From contig CAXAMN010023695.1 of the NCBI GenBank assembly GCA_963970005.1, positions 1,492,559 through 1,556,558 of the forward strand: 64,000 bases of DNA. Direction: 5' to 3'. Position numbers and translations under genes: made by a program. This stretch comes from Durusdinium trenchii (Eukaryota; Sar; Dinophyceae; Suessiales; Symbiodiniaceae). Shown piece by piece: positions 41,897 through 52,671 of this stretch. The notes beneath the pieces were generated by a model, which saw only the letters and a program-made list of their open reading frames with translations, had not been told where the DNA came from and made no database searches. The number at the start of each line of letters is the position of its first letter. The first letter of the stretch is position 1.

Positions 41897-41944
41897 CTGC
41901 ACTTGACTCAGCAAAGCCACCAGACCTGGAGACTTCTCAGGCGC
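41897..41944 (-). CDS. Cassette exon copy 4 (APEKSPGLVALLSQVQ)
   Basis: Exactly 48 nt, phase 0, between GCCTCAG and a GC donor (CAG|GCCATATC). Confidence 0.55.
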
Positions 41945-41992
41945 CTGAGGCTACGATTTCGACGCTCCACAGGCAGCGTGCGCATCGATCGC

Positions 41993-42103
41993 GTTGTTCA
42001 ACGGTTGTTCTGTAAGGTAGATAGTTGTTCTGTTCAACTGTTCAGAACAACTGTTCAACTGTACAACGCGTTGTTCTGCGTTTCACCACGTTGTTCAACT
42101 GTT
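41993..42103. repeat. Short GTTGTTC/AACTGTTC repeats
   Basis: gttgttc, aactgttc and gaacaac alternate about ten times, giving several small palindromes. Confidence 0.6.
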
Positions 42104-42834
42104 GGTAACCTAGATCAAACAGCCAAAATCCGGTTGAACAAAAATCTGTGACCATTCGAGTCCATCGAAACATGAGGACCACAGGACCCAAGATCGGTCC
42201 GACCGCCGAGCCTTGAGATCAGACCTGATTGGCCCCTGAGCAAACCACACGAGAGAAACCCCCAGCCATCCCAAGTACTTCAGACCCACACGTTTCAGCG
42301 GATCGTGGGTGAATCTCACTTTCTCAAACTCTTTGACCACCAAAATGACCTGCCAACTTACCCGAGAGCCACCCTTGGCCGTCCCATACCCGTCAGCCCC
42401 ACCTTCACTGGAGAAGCAGCCCGTCGACGCAACGGGGTTGCCTGACCGGGGCTTCGGAGGCTCTCCATGACTTCAGAGGTGACCTCAACCTATTTTGATT
42501 GGACCAGGCCATAGAAAACCAGTTGAATCCTGACACTATCCCTGAGATTCCAAGAGTAATCCGAAGAGGCAAACATCTTTACTTACTTCAGTGTGCAAAA
42601 TATCGCCTTTGGACTTATTGGGGTTCCAGATGGTTCCAGTACTCCAAAATCAAGGGGCCTCCAAAATGTCTAGGGCAGTCACCAAAAGACAGAGTATACT
42701 TCTGTGAACAACTTCTTCAATATCTGCCTACAGTCCGACCTCGAACTTGGCTCCCTGCCCATTCCCTCCCTCGCCTCACTCGCCCTCTTGCCGCTGCGGC
42801 TGCGGCTCCGAGAGTCCGCCTGGAGGCGGGTCAC

Positions 42835-42867
42835 TTCTGAGCGTCTCGTTCCGGTCTCGGAGCTGAT
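42835..42867 (-). CDS. Coiled-coil microexon, 33 nt
   Basis: Between CCCACCAG and GTGACCC; reads QLRDRNETLR inside split codons. Very short, so support is weak. Confidence 0.35.
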
Positions 42868-43006
42868 CTGGTGGGGCCAGCCACACGAACCAGGCGCATG
42901 GCCCTGAAGCAACTGCTACATGTTGCTTCCAAAACACTAGTTGTGAGTTGTGAGGTGTGATCAAACCCTCAAAACCGGAGGCAAACTGAGGGTCCTTTCC
43001 TTTCAC

Positions 43007-43108
43007 CTTTGGCCTCTCTCTTTCCGACTCCTCCTCCTTCTCCTCAGCTCCCCCCGCTCCTGAGCGGTCGGCGTCGGCGTCGCCTTGCGGCGGTTCCGGG
43101 CCTGGCGA
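43007..43108 (-). CDS. Acidic-to-basic exon
   Basis: Between CGTCGCCAG and a strong GTGAAAGG donor; includes GGAEEKEEESERERPK. Low complexity, charged. Confidence 0.5.
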
Positions 43109-44100
43109 CGGTCGGCGCCGTAGGGAGGAGAGAAGGACCCGCTGAGGCCAAAGGAAACACGGTCCTGTTTCGGGCCCCATCACCCTGTGTTTGGAACCTT
43201 ACCTCTCGGATGGCTGAACAGAACTCTGTGTGTTTGGAGTTTTCCTCAAGGTTCCTACGTTCCAAGCTTGGAATGAAGAAGTACCAAATCTTGAAGGGAA
43301 ATCTGTCCGCTCCAAACTTCCTTCTCCCAATCCCCACCACCCACCATCCTCGTCGGAAAGAAAAACACCCTCCGATGCCTTGGGCTTGGGTGCTGCAGGC
43401 TCCTGAAAGCTTGGCCAGCGGCGAGCCGAACGGCATCGGTCCCACCTGATTAGTTCAATTCGGGCGGTCTCAAGCCCAGCAGGCGGAGAAAGCCCTCTCT
43501 GGGCACGTTGTACTCAGAGTTCAGTTGGCTGTGCGTCAAAAGCGGAACCACCCACCGGTTGATCATGATCAACCTCCAATGAGTTTGGTTTGGCGGTGTT
43601 TTGAAGTGGTTGATGATTCATGTGCCGGATTCAATGCCCACAGCTTTGTTGCCTCAGTGTGACTCTTTGCATTGCTTAGGGCACAAACGCTCCTTTCAAG
43701 GATTTGGCATCAGCCCTCGTTTGTCTTATGGAGTAGTTCAGAAGCTCTGGGCATCCCATCCACTGCGGGGGAGCGAACGCCGGGTGTCGCCTGCGCTCCC
43801 GAGCGTCGGGGGAGTGCCGCCTGCACGAAATGCGCACGCGGCAGAAGTCTCGGACGGTGGAGGCGTGTTCAGGAGTTGACTCAGCCGTGAAGAGGAGATG
43901 AAAGGAGTGAGACGTGCAGAAAAAGTAAATACAGTATATTGAATTGAGGCGAGAGTGCGGCCAGGGAAGTGGGAAGGAAGTCGTCAGTACAAGCCTAGTC
44001 AGAATACAAGCCTCAAATGGAAGTCACTAGCAAGTTGCCCTGCTTGATTGGTGAGTCTGAATGCTCCAGTGCTCTTTCACTCCTGCGATGGCCCTGAAAC

Positions 44101-44169
44101 AAGCGCGTTCAGCCAAAACCTCCGAGCCTTCTCGCGCGCCGGCGCACAGATCACGCCCAGACTGGGCTT
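44101..44169 (-). CDS. Helical exon, 23 codons
   Basis: Exactly 69 nt, phase 0, between TTTGACCAG and GTTTCAGG; reads KPSLGVICAPAREKARRFWL then NAL. Confidence 0.5.
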
Positions 44170-44318
44170 CTGGTCAAACACCCAGCCTGAACTACCGCAG
44201 CCGGCTGGAGTAGCCGGGAGTTGGTCTCCGAAATACACTCCCTGGGAAGAATCATCGTTGCGCAGATGGCCTGGCCCCCGAAAGGAGAACCATGAAATCT
44301 GAATACCAAAGAGTGTGG

Positions 44319-44349
44319 AGAACTCCACTTCCATGATGATTTCAGGGAG
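44319..44349. repeat. Single copy of the dispersed hairpin-arm motif
   Basis: gaactccacttccatgatga then tttcagggag; reverse complement of the left arm at 32111-32139 and of 30311-30342. Confidence 0.6.
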
Positions 44350-45734
44350 CTTATCTTTAGATCCATTCGGTATGAAAGGTCTTAGTTTCACTGAAATCTA
44401 TTTGACAAATGGAGCCAGTGAACTCGGGGCGGCGGGCAAGAGTTGAGGGAACAAAGCCCAGTGACCCAGCTACAGCCTCAAAGCCTACTCAAAGCCCTGG
44501 AAGACCCACCCTTCTACTCGACTCGGGCGGCGACTTGGGGAGCAACTTCGCGACTCCGAGTCGCGGGGGAACTCAAGCTAGATGATGTTCACTCACCAAG
44601 TCAGACCACGTACCGACCAGATGCAAAAACAAGAACCATCTCATCCCAGCCATGTACCAAAACCCCCGAACTCGTGAAGACGAGGCCGTTTTGAGCACCA
44701 CAACAACGACGGCCGGATTGTGAGCCACCTCGCCCATCAGCAAGCTTGAGATACAAAATGCCATCCGTGCCCATCTCTTCACGCTCCACAAGGAACCTCA
44801 GGGGGAGGTCTGTCTACGCAAAGCTCAAGAGGCCCGGAGGCTAGGACGTTCCCAGAGCCCATGTCTCGGGCTTTGCAGCCTGGGTGAGCCCATGTCTCCG
44901 CAGTCAAGCTCCAAAACCTTTGGCAGACGGGTGTTTGGTTTTTGATCCACCCTCACATCCGGATCCTAAGTGGAGAATACGCTCAGTTGGACTCTTCATT
45001 CCTTTATGTCCATGCGGCGCAGAAGGTTCCAAAAACGCCTCCCCCTCCAAAAGTAAACACACCGAAAAAATTGGAGACCACCCCAACCCACCCACCCACC
45101 CCAAAAAAAGAAAAATACCCCCCAAAAAAAGAGATTGATTCATCGACCTCCCGCCCCGCTGTGGGCCACCTGCTCCCTGTCTTCCTCTGGGGCACCAGCT
45201 CCTCGCCCGGCTCCAGGGCATGGGGCATCCGAGGCCTCAAAGAAATGGAACAGAATGGATCCCAGAAATTCAAGGGATATGTATAATTGATATGTTTGTT
45301 GAGATCATATACCATTGATGATATATACCTGGACTCTCATGAGTCCTTTTTTTTTTGCTTCTGACTTCTGGGCATCATATTTCTGCGTTTTCATGATAAA
45401 AACGCGGTGGATATACAAAAAACGCGTTTATTGTGGCATCTTGGAATCTTGGATGCCTGTTGGTATGTCACATCCTGCCCAACCCCCAGCCTGCCTTTTG
45501 GCTCAAGCGGCCAACTGTGACTGCGGGCTTCATTGAAACTGTCCGGGTCTCAGGTGAATTGGGAACTGGCATCCGTTGCCAAGAGAAAGTGTCATTGCAA
45601 GTTTTTAATTTGCACTGCATTCTTGAGTTCACCTCCTTCAGATTGCATATCAAATACTGTACAACAAAGGTGAAAGGTCTAGTCTACCAGTCTTGAACAC
45701 ATTTTTCAATTGAGAAAGGACCCGGTACATCACA
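44350..45734. other. Interval without a supported gene
   Basis: Open frames here are short and lack splice or composition support. The region lies downstream of the 3' end of the multi-exon gene at 45735-50653 and may hold its 3' UTR. Confidence 0.4.
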
Positions 45735-48700
45735 TCACTTGTTGTCTTCATTGAACTCAAACCAAAGTTTAATTAGGTACCGTTCTATCACACGACGTGT
45801 CATGGTCATCATGTGAACCTTCCTACTCAGCCGGGCAACTTTGCCCACAAAATCTTCGTCCTGCTCGCAGTTCTGCGGAGCAGGACTTGGGATCCATTGA
45901 ATTTCTGGGGATTGGTTCAGGGTCTCCCGAATATCCACCCCAAAGTGGCAGTAGTGGTGCAAACACGGTTCCATCCTAAACCGCATCCACTTCCATGAAA
46001 AGCACTGCTGAGCAAGGCGGGAGTATGAGGAACAAAACCTTTGGCATGCTGCTCCCATTTGCTCCGCCTGATCACGAAGAAGCCAAATGCCTTCCTTGTG
46101 CATGATCTGAAAGAACAGGAGGCCACCTTCACATGCTTTGAGCATTTCACAAAGCACAGGTTTGTGCGAGTCTTCCTTTGGGTGATCTACCAAGGAAATG
46201 CCAGGTCGGAGGAGGCCGGCGCTGCCAACAGGGCCCATGGACACCAGCTGCTTCAACCACCTCAGCAGCATCATTGCATCTGAGCCCTTAAACCTTGCCG
46301 CCGGGTAGGAGTTTATCCGCGGCCAATGCAGGATCTCTTTTGTGAAAGCCTTGATGTGATTGATACTCTTTCCGCGGAACTCGTGCTTCACATAGTAAGC
46401 AAAGTCCTCATATCCTCGCTCAAGCAGCTTGTCTGCTGCGCACGACTGACCAGGGAGATCTGTGAAGTATCCCAACTCACCCATTACCACTATGGCACTC
46501 GAGATGAAGTGGCCAGCCAAGGATTGCTTGAAGACATGAAATGGATCCCGCTTGTAGAAGAACTCTGGCAAGTACTGCCGTCCAGGCACATTGCTCAGTG
46601 GGCTCACATTGTTGGGGTTCCAAGGCCGCTCCAGGCCTATTGTTCCAATCCATGCAGCATCCGGCTCACAATCCTCAAACGGCGCTGCACTACAAACTCC
46701 AGCCATACAATCCGGACAGCAGCCTTTGTCTTTGCCCATAGTGGCAAAATACCTGCGTGGATGCGTGGATCCATGGCATGTAAAATGCCCTCTCCAAAAG
46801 GACGAATCATACATAAATCAAACCAACATCATTCCACAAGAACAAAAAAAGTAACATGCTTGGAGCCAAGAATCCTTGTGAAACGACCGGCTTTCCCCAG
46901 TGCAGGGGCATCGCCCTTCAGCCCCACGCAGATTGGGTACCAGGTCTTGCTGCCAACCTGGAGTCCCGTTTGCAAGAGCTCCGTGGTCTCTTGAGACAGG
47001 CTTTCAATCAAACAGTCATACACATCAGCGTTCCGCTTGTTGTAGTTCTGCTTTGGGATTGCTGTATATAGAAACCTCGTTTTGTAGGTGCTGCCCTTGG
47101 CCGTGTGGTATTGGGCAGCTGACATGCGATCCGTTCCATCCTGCATAGAGCGAACCCTCCCTTTCTGCATGTTCTCTAAGAAGCGAGTTCGAGTCTCCTG
47201 GCCAAACACACCCTGCGATGCCACTATCAGCACTCCGCGCTTCCGTTGACCAACACCTTCATCAAGGTGCAAGTAGAAAGGAACACACTGTGACAGCCTG
47301 TCATCATGTAAAGCATACACAGCGTGATCCGGCATGATAGGCCGATTGTTCTGCCAGTATGTTTCCAGCAGTAGCTTTGCATGGGGCCCACCAGTAAATC
47401 CTCCAAGCAAGAGATGGGGCTGACTGGACAAAAGGTAGTTGAACCATGTCTTCAAAGGGAGTACATCGACATCCAGGCGCTTTTGCCCCCAACACATAGT
47501 CATTGGTTTGAAGGGCATGGTCATTCCAAGCTTGCGGATCAGTCCATGGAGGTCCCGCTCGGCATTCTTTAGGGATTTGCAGTTCGCTGCCCGTTCCAAT
47601 GTCCTCGTACTGAGGTGGTCCCCACATTCATCCATGGCTGCTCGAACGTTCTTCTTGAGCTGGTTGGCAGGGGCCTTGGTGGCGAATGGGTAAAACAAAT
47701 TTCCAGTACTCTACATAATTCCCAAAAGGCATCAGGAATAGGGCCCTAACTCCATTCGCCAGTGATAACGCCAGATTCTTCATCATGAAACCTGGTTTCT
47801 CCGGACCTGGCATTTCACATGCAACATGTCCAGAGACCCATGGAGGAGGCTGTTGTGCAACCAGGGTAAAAACAAGAGCGTTGGCAAACATTTTTTCCAG
47901 TCACTTGCTGCCAGGAACGTAGATAACTTCCATGGTTCAAAATTTCCACTCGGTGCTGGGTTGGTGTACAAAGGAAAATTAACACAGTGGGGATGCTATG
48001 TGGTATAGAGCTATTTCACAAAAGCCTTCAGAGCACCTTCACTGGGAAGAAATCAAAACTCCTACGGTTGTGGGCACTGCGGACTCTACTTGGCCCGCTT
48101 AGGTGCTGCTTTCACTTTGGCGGCTTTGCCACCTTTCTCACTTTTCTCAGCCGAATTGGCCTTGGCCTTAGGCTGAGCTTTTGCTTTGACAGCGGCCTTG
48201 GCCTTGGGGAGTGGGATAGACTTCGCTCGCGATTCCAATGCCAAAGAATCCTGGCTCCTTAGGTCCACAAACCCGATAACTGAAGTAGATTAAACCTGTA
48301 TTGTGTGATTGAAATCGATTGTTTTTGTAAGAATACATCACATTACACAGCACGACAGTATGACCCTAAGAGGTTTTAAGGACTGTACGCCTTCATGGCA
48401 CTCTTGTAGGCCGCAAGCAACTCCTTCTCTTGCCTTAGCTCTGAGCACTGGTACACTTTATGTCCCATATCGTTCACTACACGACCTGTTGAAAGGACAA
48501 TTGTTGCTTTTGAGGGACTCAGGTGTATAGCCCTCTACTGCCCCACTGCAGTAGATATCGTTGATTTGGTCATGGACCTTCTCCAACTCTTTGATCTTAT
48601 TCTCCAACTTCTCGATCATCCTGTGGCAGGCACTTGTTCCCATGTCATGTGTCACCTGACGGTCACCTGTCAATTGAAAGGTTTGTTAAACCATGTTAAA

Positions 48701-50653
48701 CAAGTAGAAGCCCCTGTGCGACAGACATTGCTGGCAAGAAGCTGTGTGTGGGGAGCAGTGCGGTCCGACTCAGGAATTTGCACATACTTGTTCTTCATGT
48801 CCTCATTTTAGTAGGGGGAATGGGAGACCCGACCTAGCAGACAAAGTTGTTTTAGCTACAAAAAATAGCCCTTCGATCTATTGATACTTATTGATGCAAC
48901 ATGTGGTTGCCATGATTCCTCAATCTTGCCCCTTCTTTTCAGGATGCCCTCCATGTACTTTAGAATGACTTCAGACGCTTTGTCTTCTTTCAGCACAGGA
49001 GGCAACCCTGTAGGAGGAGCCGCTGTTGGCTTGCTGGGCGGTGGAGTACTGCCAGGGTTCATACCTCGAGCCGCGGAAATGTTCCAAAGTTAACTGATAC
49101 TGTTCCAACAGCGTGTGTTAAATATATAGGGTGGAATGATCGAACAGCTGCGCCAAAAATGCAGACTCCGTATTACATTAAACCGGCCCTATATGCATTG
49201 GCAACCACGCCTGCGGTCGCCAATGCTTTCATATCGAGCCCCACAGGGCCTAAAGCCCCAAGCATAGAATCTTGCATGTTTCCCTCAACTTCAACCTCCC
49301 CGGTTTCCGTGCGAGAACGGGTGTGGCTGCTAGTCCATGACGCTTCCACCTCCTCCTCCACCCAGTATTGCAATTTGGCCTCGTATTTATCCCACCTCAG
49401 GAGCACGAGGGATCATGAAAGCCAACGTGGCCAACATGCATGTTGCAGGCATGGACTCAAAGAGAAATACTGACCACTCTAAAACACAGTCATGTACAGC
49501 CAGCTGGGCTGCTTTGTAAAGCCATCGCGCTTCTCACAAAATTCCTTGATGGCGGCTATGCGCTGCCTAGGGGCCAGGGAACACACCACCCCAGGAAGTC
49601 CAAACAAGTATCAGCCCAAATCGACCCTATGGAGTTTCTTGCAAATACTTTGGCCCCACATGTGGTCAGCAGGTGTCTCCTTTACACAAAAAATCACCCA
49701 AAAAACAGATTAATTAATGCTCAGCTTTGGGGGCGGAGTCAGCTTCAACACTTCTCTCATTTTATCTTCCGTGGCGAAGCCCGCCCAACACTTCAGCTCA
49801 ACCTTCTCCTTTTTCTCCTCCCTGAGCTCTACCATCTTCAGGAAAGTAACCTGGAGGGGAAGCGCTACTACCAATAATGTTCAACGAGGAGTCCCCCAAC
49901 AATTTCTACCACAACCAACGCATGTGAGGACTGACACCAGTCCTTGTCCAATCCAGCTTCCTGGAATAGTTTCACCAGGTTCGTGCGCTCAGCACCACCT
50001 GCCTCCCAGGCCTTATACACCTGCTCGGGGACCTGGATGTTCCTGAGCTGTGAACGAGGACTTGGGTTTGGGATTCTGTGAGGTTGCACTTGTAAAGTTG
50101 AGGCTATAGCTAGGACTTCTTGCTACTGGGTTTCCCATCGGATTTTCGCTGGCACATGCGCATCAAACGTTTTCTAACAGCAGCGTCCGACACCTCAAGT
50201 GCCCCTGGTGCATCTGGTTCATTTTCTCCGGTAGTATTCAGGGAATGCAGTTGGGAAGTTAGCTCTTCAACCTGGCCCTGGAGTGTAGATCGCTCGGCCT
50301 CTAAGTTACGAATTTGGACTTCCAAGTCCATAATTCGCCTGTCCTTCTCGTCCTGATCTGGGCAACCCCCCGTTGCACCACCACGTTGCTGCAAGCCCTG
50401 GCCCTCATCGTCCTCCCACAGAAACCCCAAACAATCCAAAACGGTTGAAAACATTCGACCCACCAAATATAAATTCCATGCAGATAATTCAAGGCAATGG
50501 GTCCTGCGAATCATGTTGAAACAGTGCTCGGGGAGATACATGCTGGAGATTCGCGGCGGCAGTCCGGGCAGCAACCGGGACACGATCCGGGGCGTCAGCA
50601 CGAGCCCTTTTGATAATCTTGTCCGGGGTGGTCTCGGATATCTTGGTTGCCAT
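45735..50653 (-). CDS. Large multi-exon gene, coiled coil plus possible transposase-derived part
   Basis: ATG at 50653 opens MATKISETTPDKIIKRARAD, with donor CAT|GTATCTCC near 50545. Further exons: about 50130-50419, a coiled coil (RRIMDLEVQIRNLEAERSTL); 49920-50045 (VPEQVYKAWEAGGAERTNL); 49720-49850 (FLKMVELREEKEKVELKCWA); 49510-49600; 49173-49406; 48895-49045; 48490-48665, a second coiled coil; 48090-48260, Lys/Ala-rich; 47710-47890; 46867-47700; and 45735-46789 with the stop. The joint at 46866/46790 fits a GC-AG intron in phase. The last two exons hold a conserved-looking block: HLDEGVGQRKRG, then CPDCMAG and DPFHVFKQ, which recalls the D..D(P)xH pattern of CACTA-type transposases. That link is a weak inference. 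The architecture resembles a multi-copy dinoflagellate family of unknown function. Confidence 0.7.
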
Positions 50654-51234
50654 TGATTCCCTCTTTGCCAACAAGTCCTGGTAGCACCAGCTGGGTTTGA
50701 CTTGGGAAAAGTAAACAGGGGAGGGAATATATATTCCCAAATCCTTTGGGACATGAAAGGGCAACAGGGAATAACTTGGGATGATGAGAGTCCATCCTAA
50801 ATTCATTGAGCCCTGATTTCAATAGGTTGCAGCTCGTATGGGAGATTGTCAGAGTCAAACCAAGAACATAGAGAAATACATGAATCAAGTTGAAGCCCCA
50901 AAGACAATTTGTGTGCCCGGGGTCCTCAAGTTCCCTTCGCGTGTCTTCAGCATCTTCTTGTTTAACCTGTTGCATTTCCAACGTCTCCATTCCAGCGACC
51001 AAGGTTTCAGAACTGAACACGTGACTGTTTCCCAAAGACATTGCCATTCCTTTCTGCAGAACACCTGAACCCAAATGCCACTGAGACAGTCGATCGAGCA
51101 GCAAGAGTGTTTCCCAACCCTTTTACTTCGAACACGCAAGTTGCCTTTCAACACACATGCACACACACATGCACATGTTACTGGCCCATTTTCTAGCCGT
51201 GTTGCGGGGAAAGTCCAGCGCAGTACGGTGGGGG

Positions 51235-51990
51235 CTATAGTAAATGAATTTGGGCAGCCCTTGCACAGGTTACCCGGGGAGGGGGAACCAACACCCTGAC
51301 AACAACATATGTGAAATGAGGTCCCTCACCAGGGCTTGCAGATTCACCGCCCGGGTTTTCATTGCGACAGCCAGGGCGCCCTTTGAATTTCTGAATTAAA
51401 GCACTTTCTATTAGCGCTGCACTGAAAGAACACGCAGTCACTGCAACAATCTTCATCGTTTGCCATCTCTCCCTGACCTCACGGCAATACCCGTAAGTAG
51501 GATGAGACCACCTCTTCACAGGGTTGGTTGCGATGCCAATTTTGAAGACCGCCGGGTGTTTGCAGGACAGCTGCGCGATTCGCTCCTCACTATGTTTGAG
51601 GACTTGGCTCGCCGTTGCTCTGGGACATTTGGGTAAATGAAACACTATCTTCCCATCGAGATTTTGTGTCTCAGTGAGCATGGGAAGAATTTCCGAGCGT
51701 AGGCGCGGCAAGCGCAAAACATCGGGTCTGAGTTGATGAACCCATGGGTGCCCAGCGCAAACCTCCTCATCCAACGCAGATGCGTCGCACTTGACAATCA
51801 TGCATGTTGCCAGTTGATCCCTCAATATCGAGACATCTTGTTCTAGGGCGTTCGCACGTTCCCGAAGTTTGGCGTTTTCCAGCTGCAACTCCTGGGTGGT
51901 GTGGTTCCCACAGGGGTCCTCTTCACAGGTGCCAGTGGTCGAATCCGTGTCCCAAAGCAAAGATGCTAAGGATCGCAACCGTTTTGCCAT
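51235..51990 (-). CDS. Coiled-coil plus GIY-YIG-like nuclease domain protein, 251 aa
   Basis: An ATG-started single open frame of 251 codons. Residues 34-62 form a leucine/glutamate coiled coil. Residues 112-230 show a GIY-YIG-like order: a beta strand VFKIGIATNP (148-157) in the GIY position, R160-W, then an aromatic stretch, E195 in AALIESALIQKF, N210 in GCRNENPGGE, and HFTYVVVR (225-232). In GIY-YIG enzymes the arginine and glutamate are catalytic and metal-binding, and both are present here. The last 20 residues (VLVPPPRV onward) look like read-through past a splice site. It stands alone between two multi-exon genes. Target unknown; catalytic activity not shown. Confidence 0.65.
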   Translation of the reverse strand: MAKRLRSLASLLWDTDSTTGTCEEDPCGNHTTQELQLENAKLRERANALEQDVSILRDQLATCMIVKCDASALDEEVCAGHPWVHQLRPDVLRLPRLRSEILPMLTETQNLDGKIVFHLPKCPRATASQVLKHSEERIAQLSCKHPAVFKIGIATNPVKRWSHPTYGYCREVRERWQTMKIVAVTACSFSAALIESALIQKFKGRPGCRNENPGGESASPGEGPHFTYVVVRVLVPPPRVTCARAAQIHLL

Positions 51991-52506
51991 TGCAAAAACT
52001 TGTGACCACTACTGGCATCCAAGTTGGTCACTAGCGAGGGTTTGCAGCCATCAAAGCTTCTGTATGGGAGCCGGCTCAATAGTTCTAGGATGTTCTACGA
52101 GAGGGTAGGACCTGGCCAAAAGCACTGTTGAGAGTGGCAACCCTTGAGTCCATGATATAATTAAGACTAAGAGATCCTTTGTAAGTTTCAAAGGCTTTTG
52201 AACATGTGCCCACCCTCTCCATGCCATTCATGCGCTTCGTGCAACACAGCAAAACGATCCTGATACCCCAGTCAAACCTCTTTCGAACTCAGACTTTGTA
52301 TTGTTGGAATGATTAGTCACATTGTAAGTCAAAGTGAATTGAACACAGTTGTGCTTCAGATTCAGACGACCGGGAAGCCCCATTTGTTCTGCAAGACCTG
52401 GCTTTGAGGTGTCCAGGGATTTGGGATATCCAGTTTCAGGGAGGTGTGCCAAGTTGGGGGTATAGGCGGGTGGACAGTGGGTGGACGGGTCAGGGACGGA
52501 CCTCCA

Positions 52507-52665
52507 AACCCCAAAAAATGCGCCAAAAAAAAAAACGCGCAAAAGCAAAAATCTGCAGTGGACGCATCCGTTTTGGACGGATATTTCCGCCTTTGGGACG
52601 GGTTTTTCCGCTTTTGGGGCGCCTGTCCTAGACCAACTCTGCACAAAACGCGTTTTCCAGAAAAA
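52507..52665. other. A-tract and ACGCG-rich stretch downstream of the methyltransferase-like gene
   Basis: Runs of caaaaaaaaaaacgcgcaaa, ccgttttggacgg and aaaacgcgttttccag alternate, with small palindromes. It starts just past the stop codon at 52672 and could be the 3' UTR. The AAAACGCG motif recurs at 45388-45430 and 59735-59770. Confidence 0.4.
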
Positions 52666-52671
52666 AACGCT

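Noticed and set aside
45496-45507. Second match to the spliced-leader 12-mer TTTTGGCTCAAG, plus strand
   Set aside because: It lies in a stretch that resembles 12556-12611 (cttttgactcaatcggccg), where the minus strand reads RLSQK in both places. A shared coding-like sequence explains it better than a relict leader, and no open frame follows on the plus strand.
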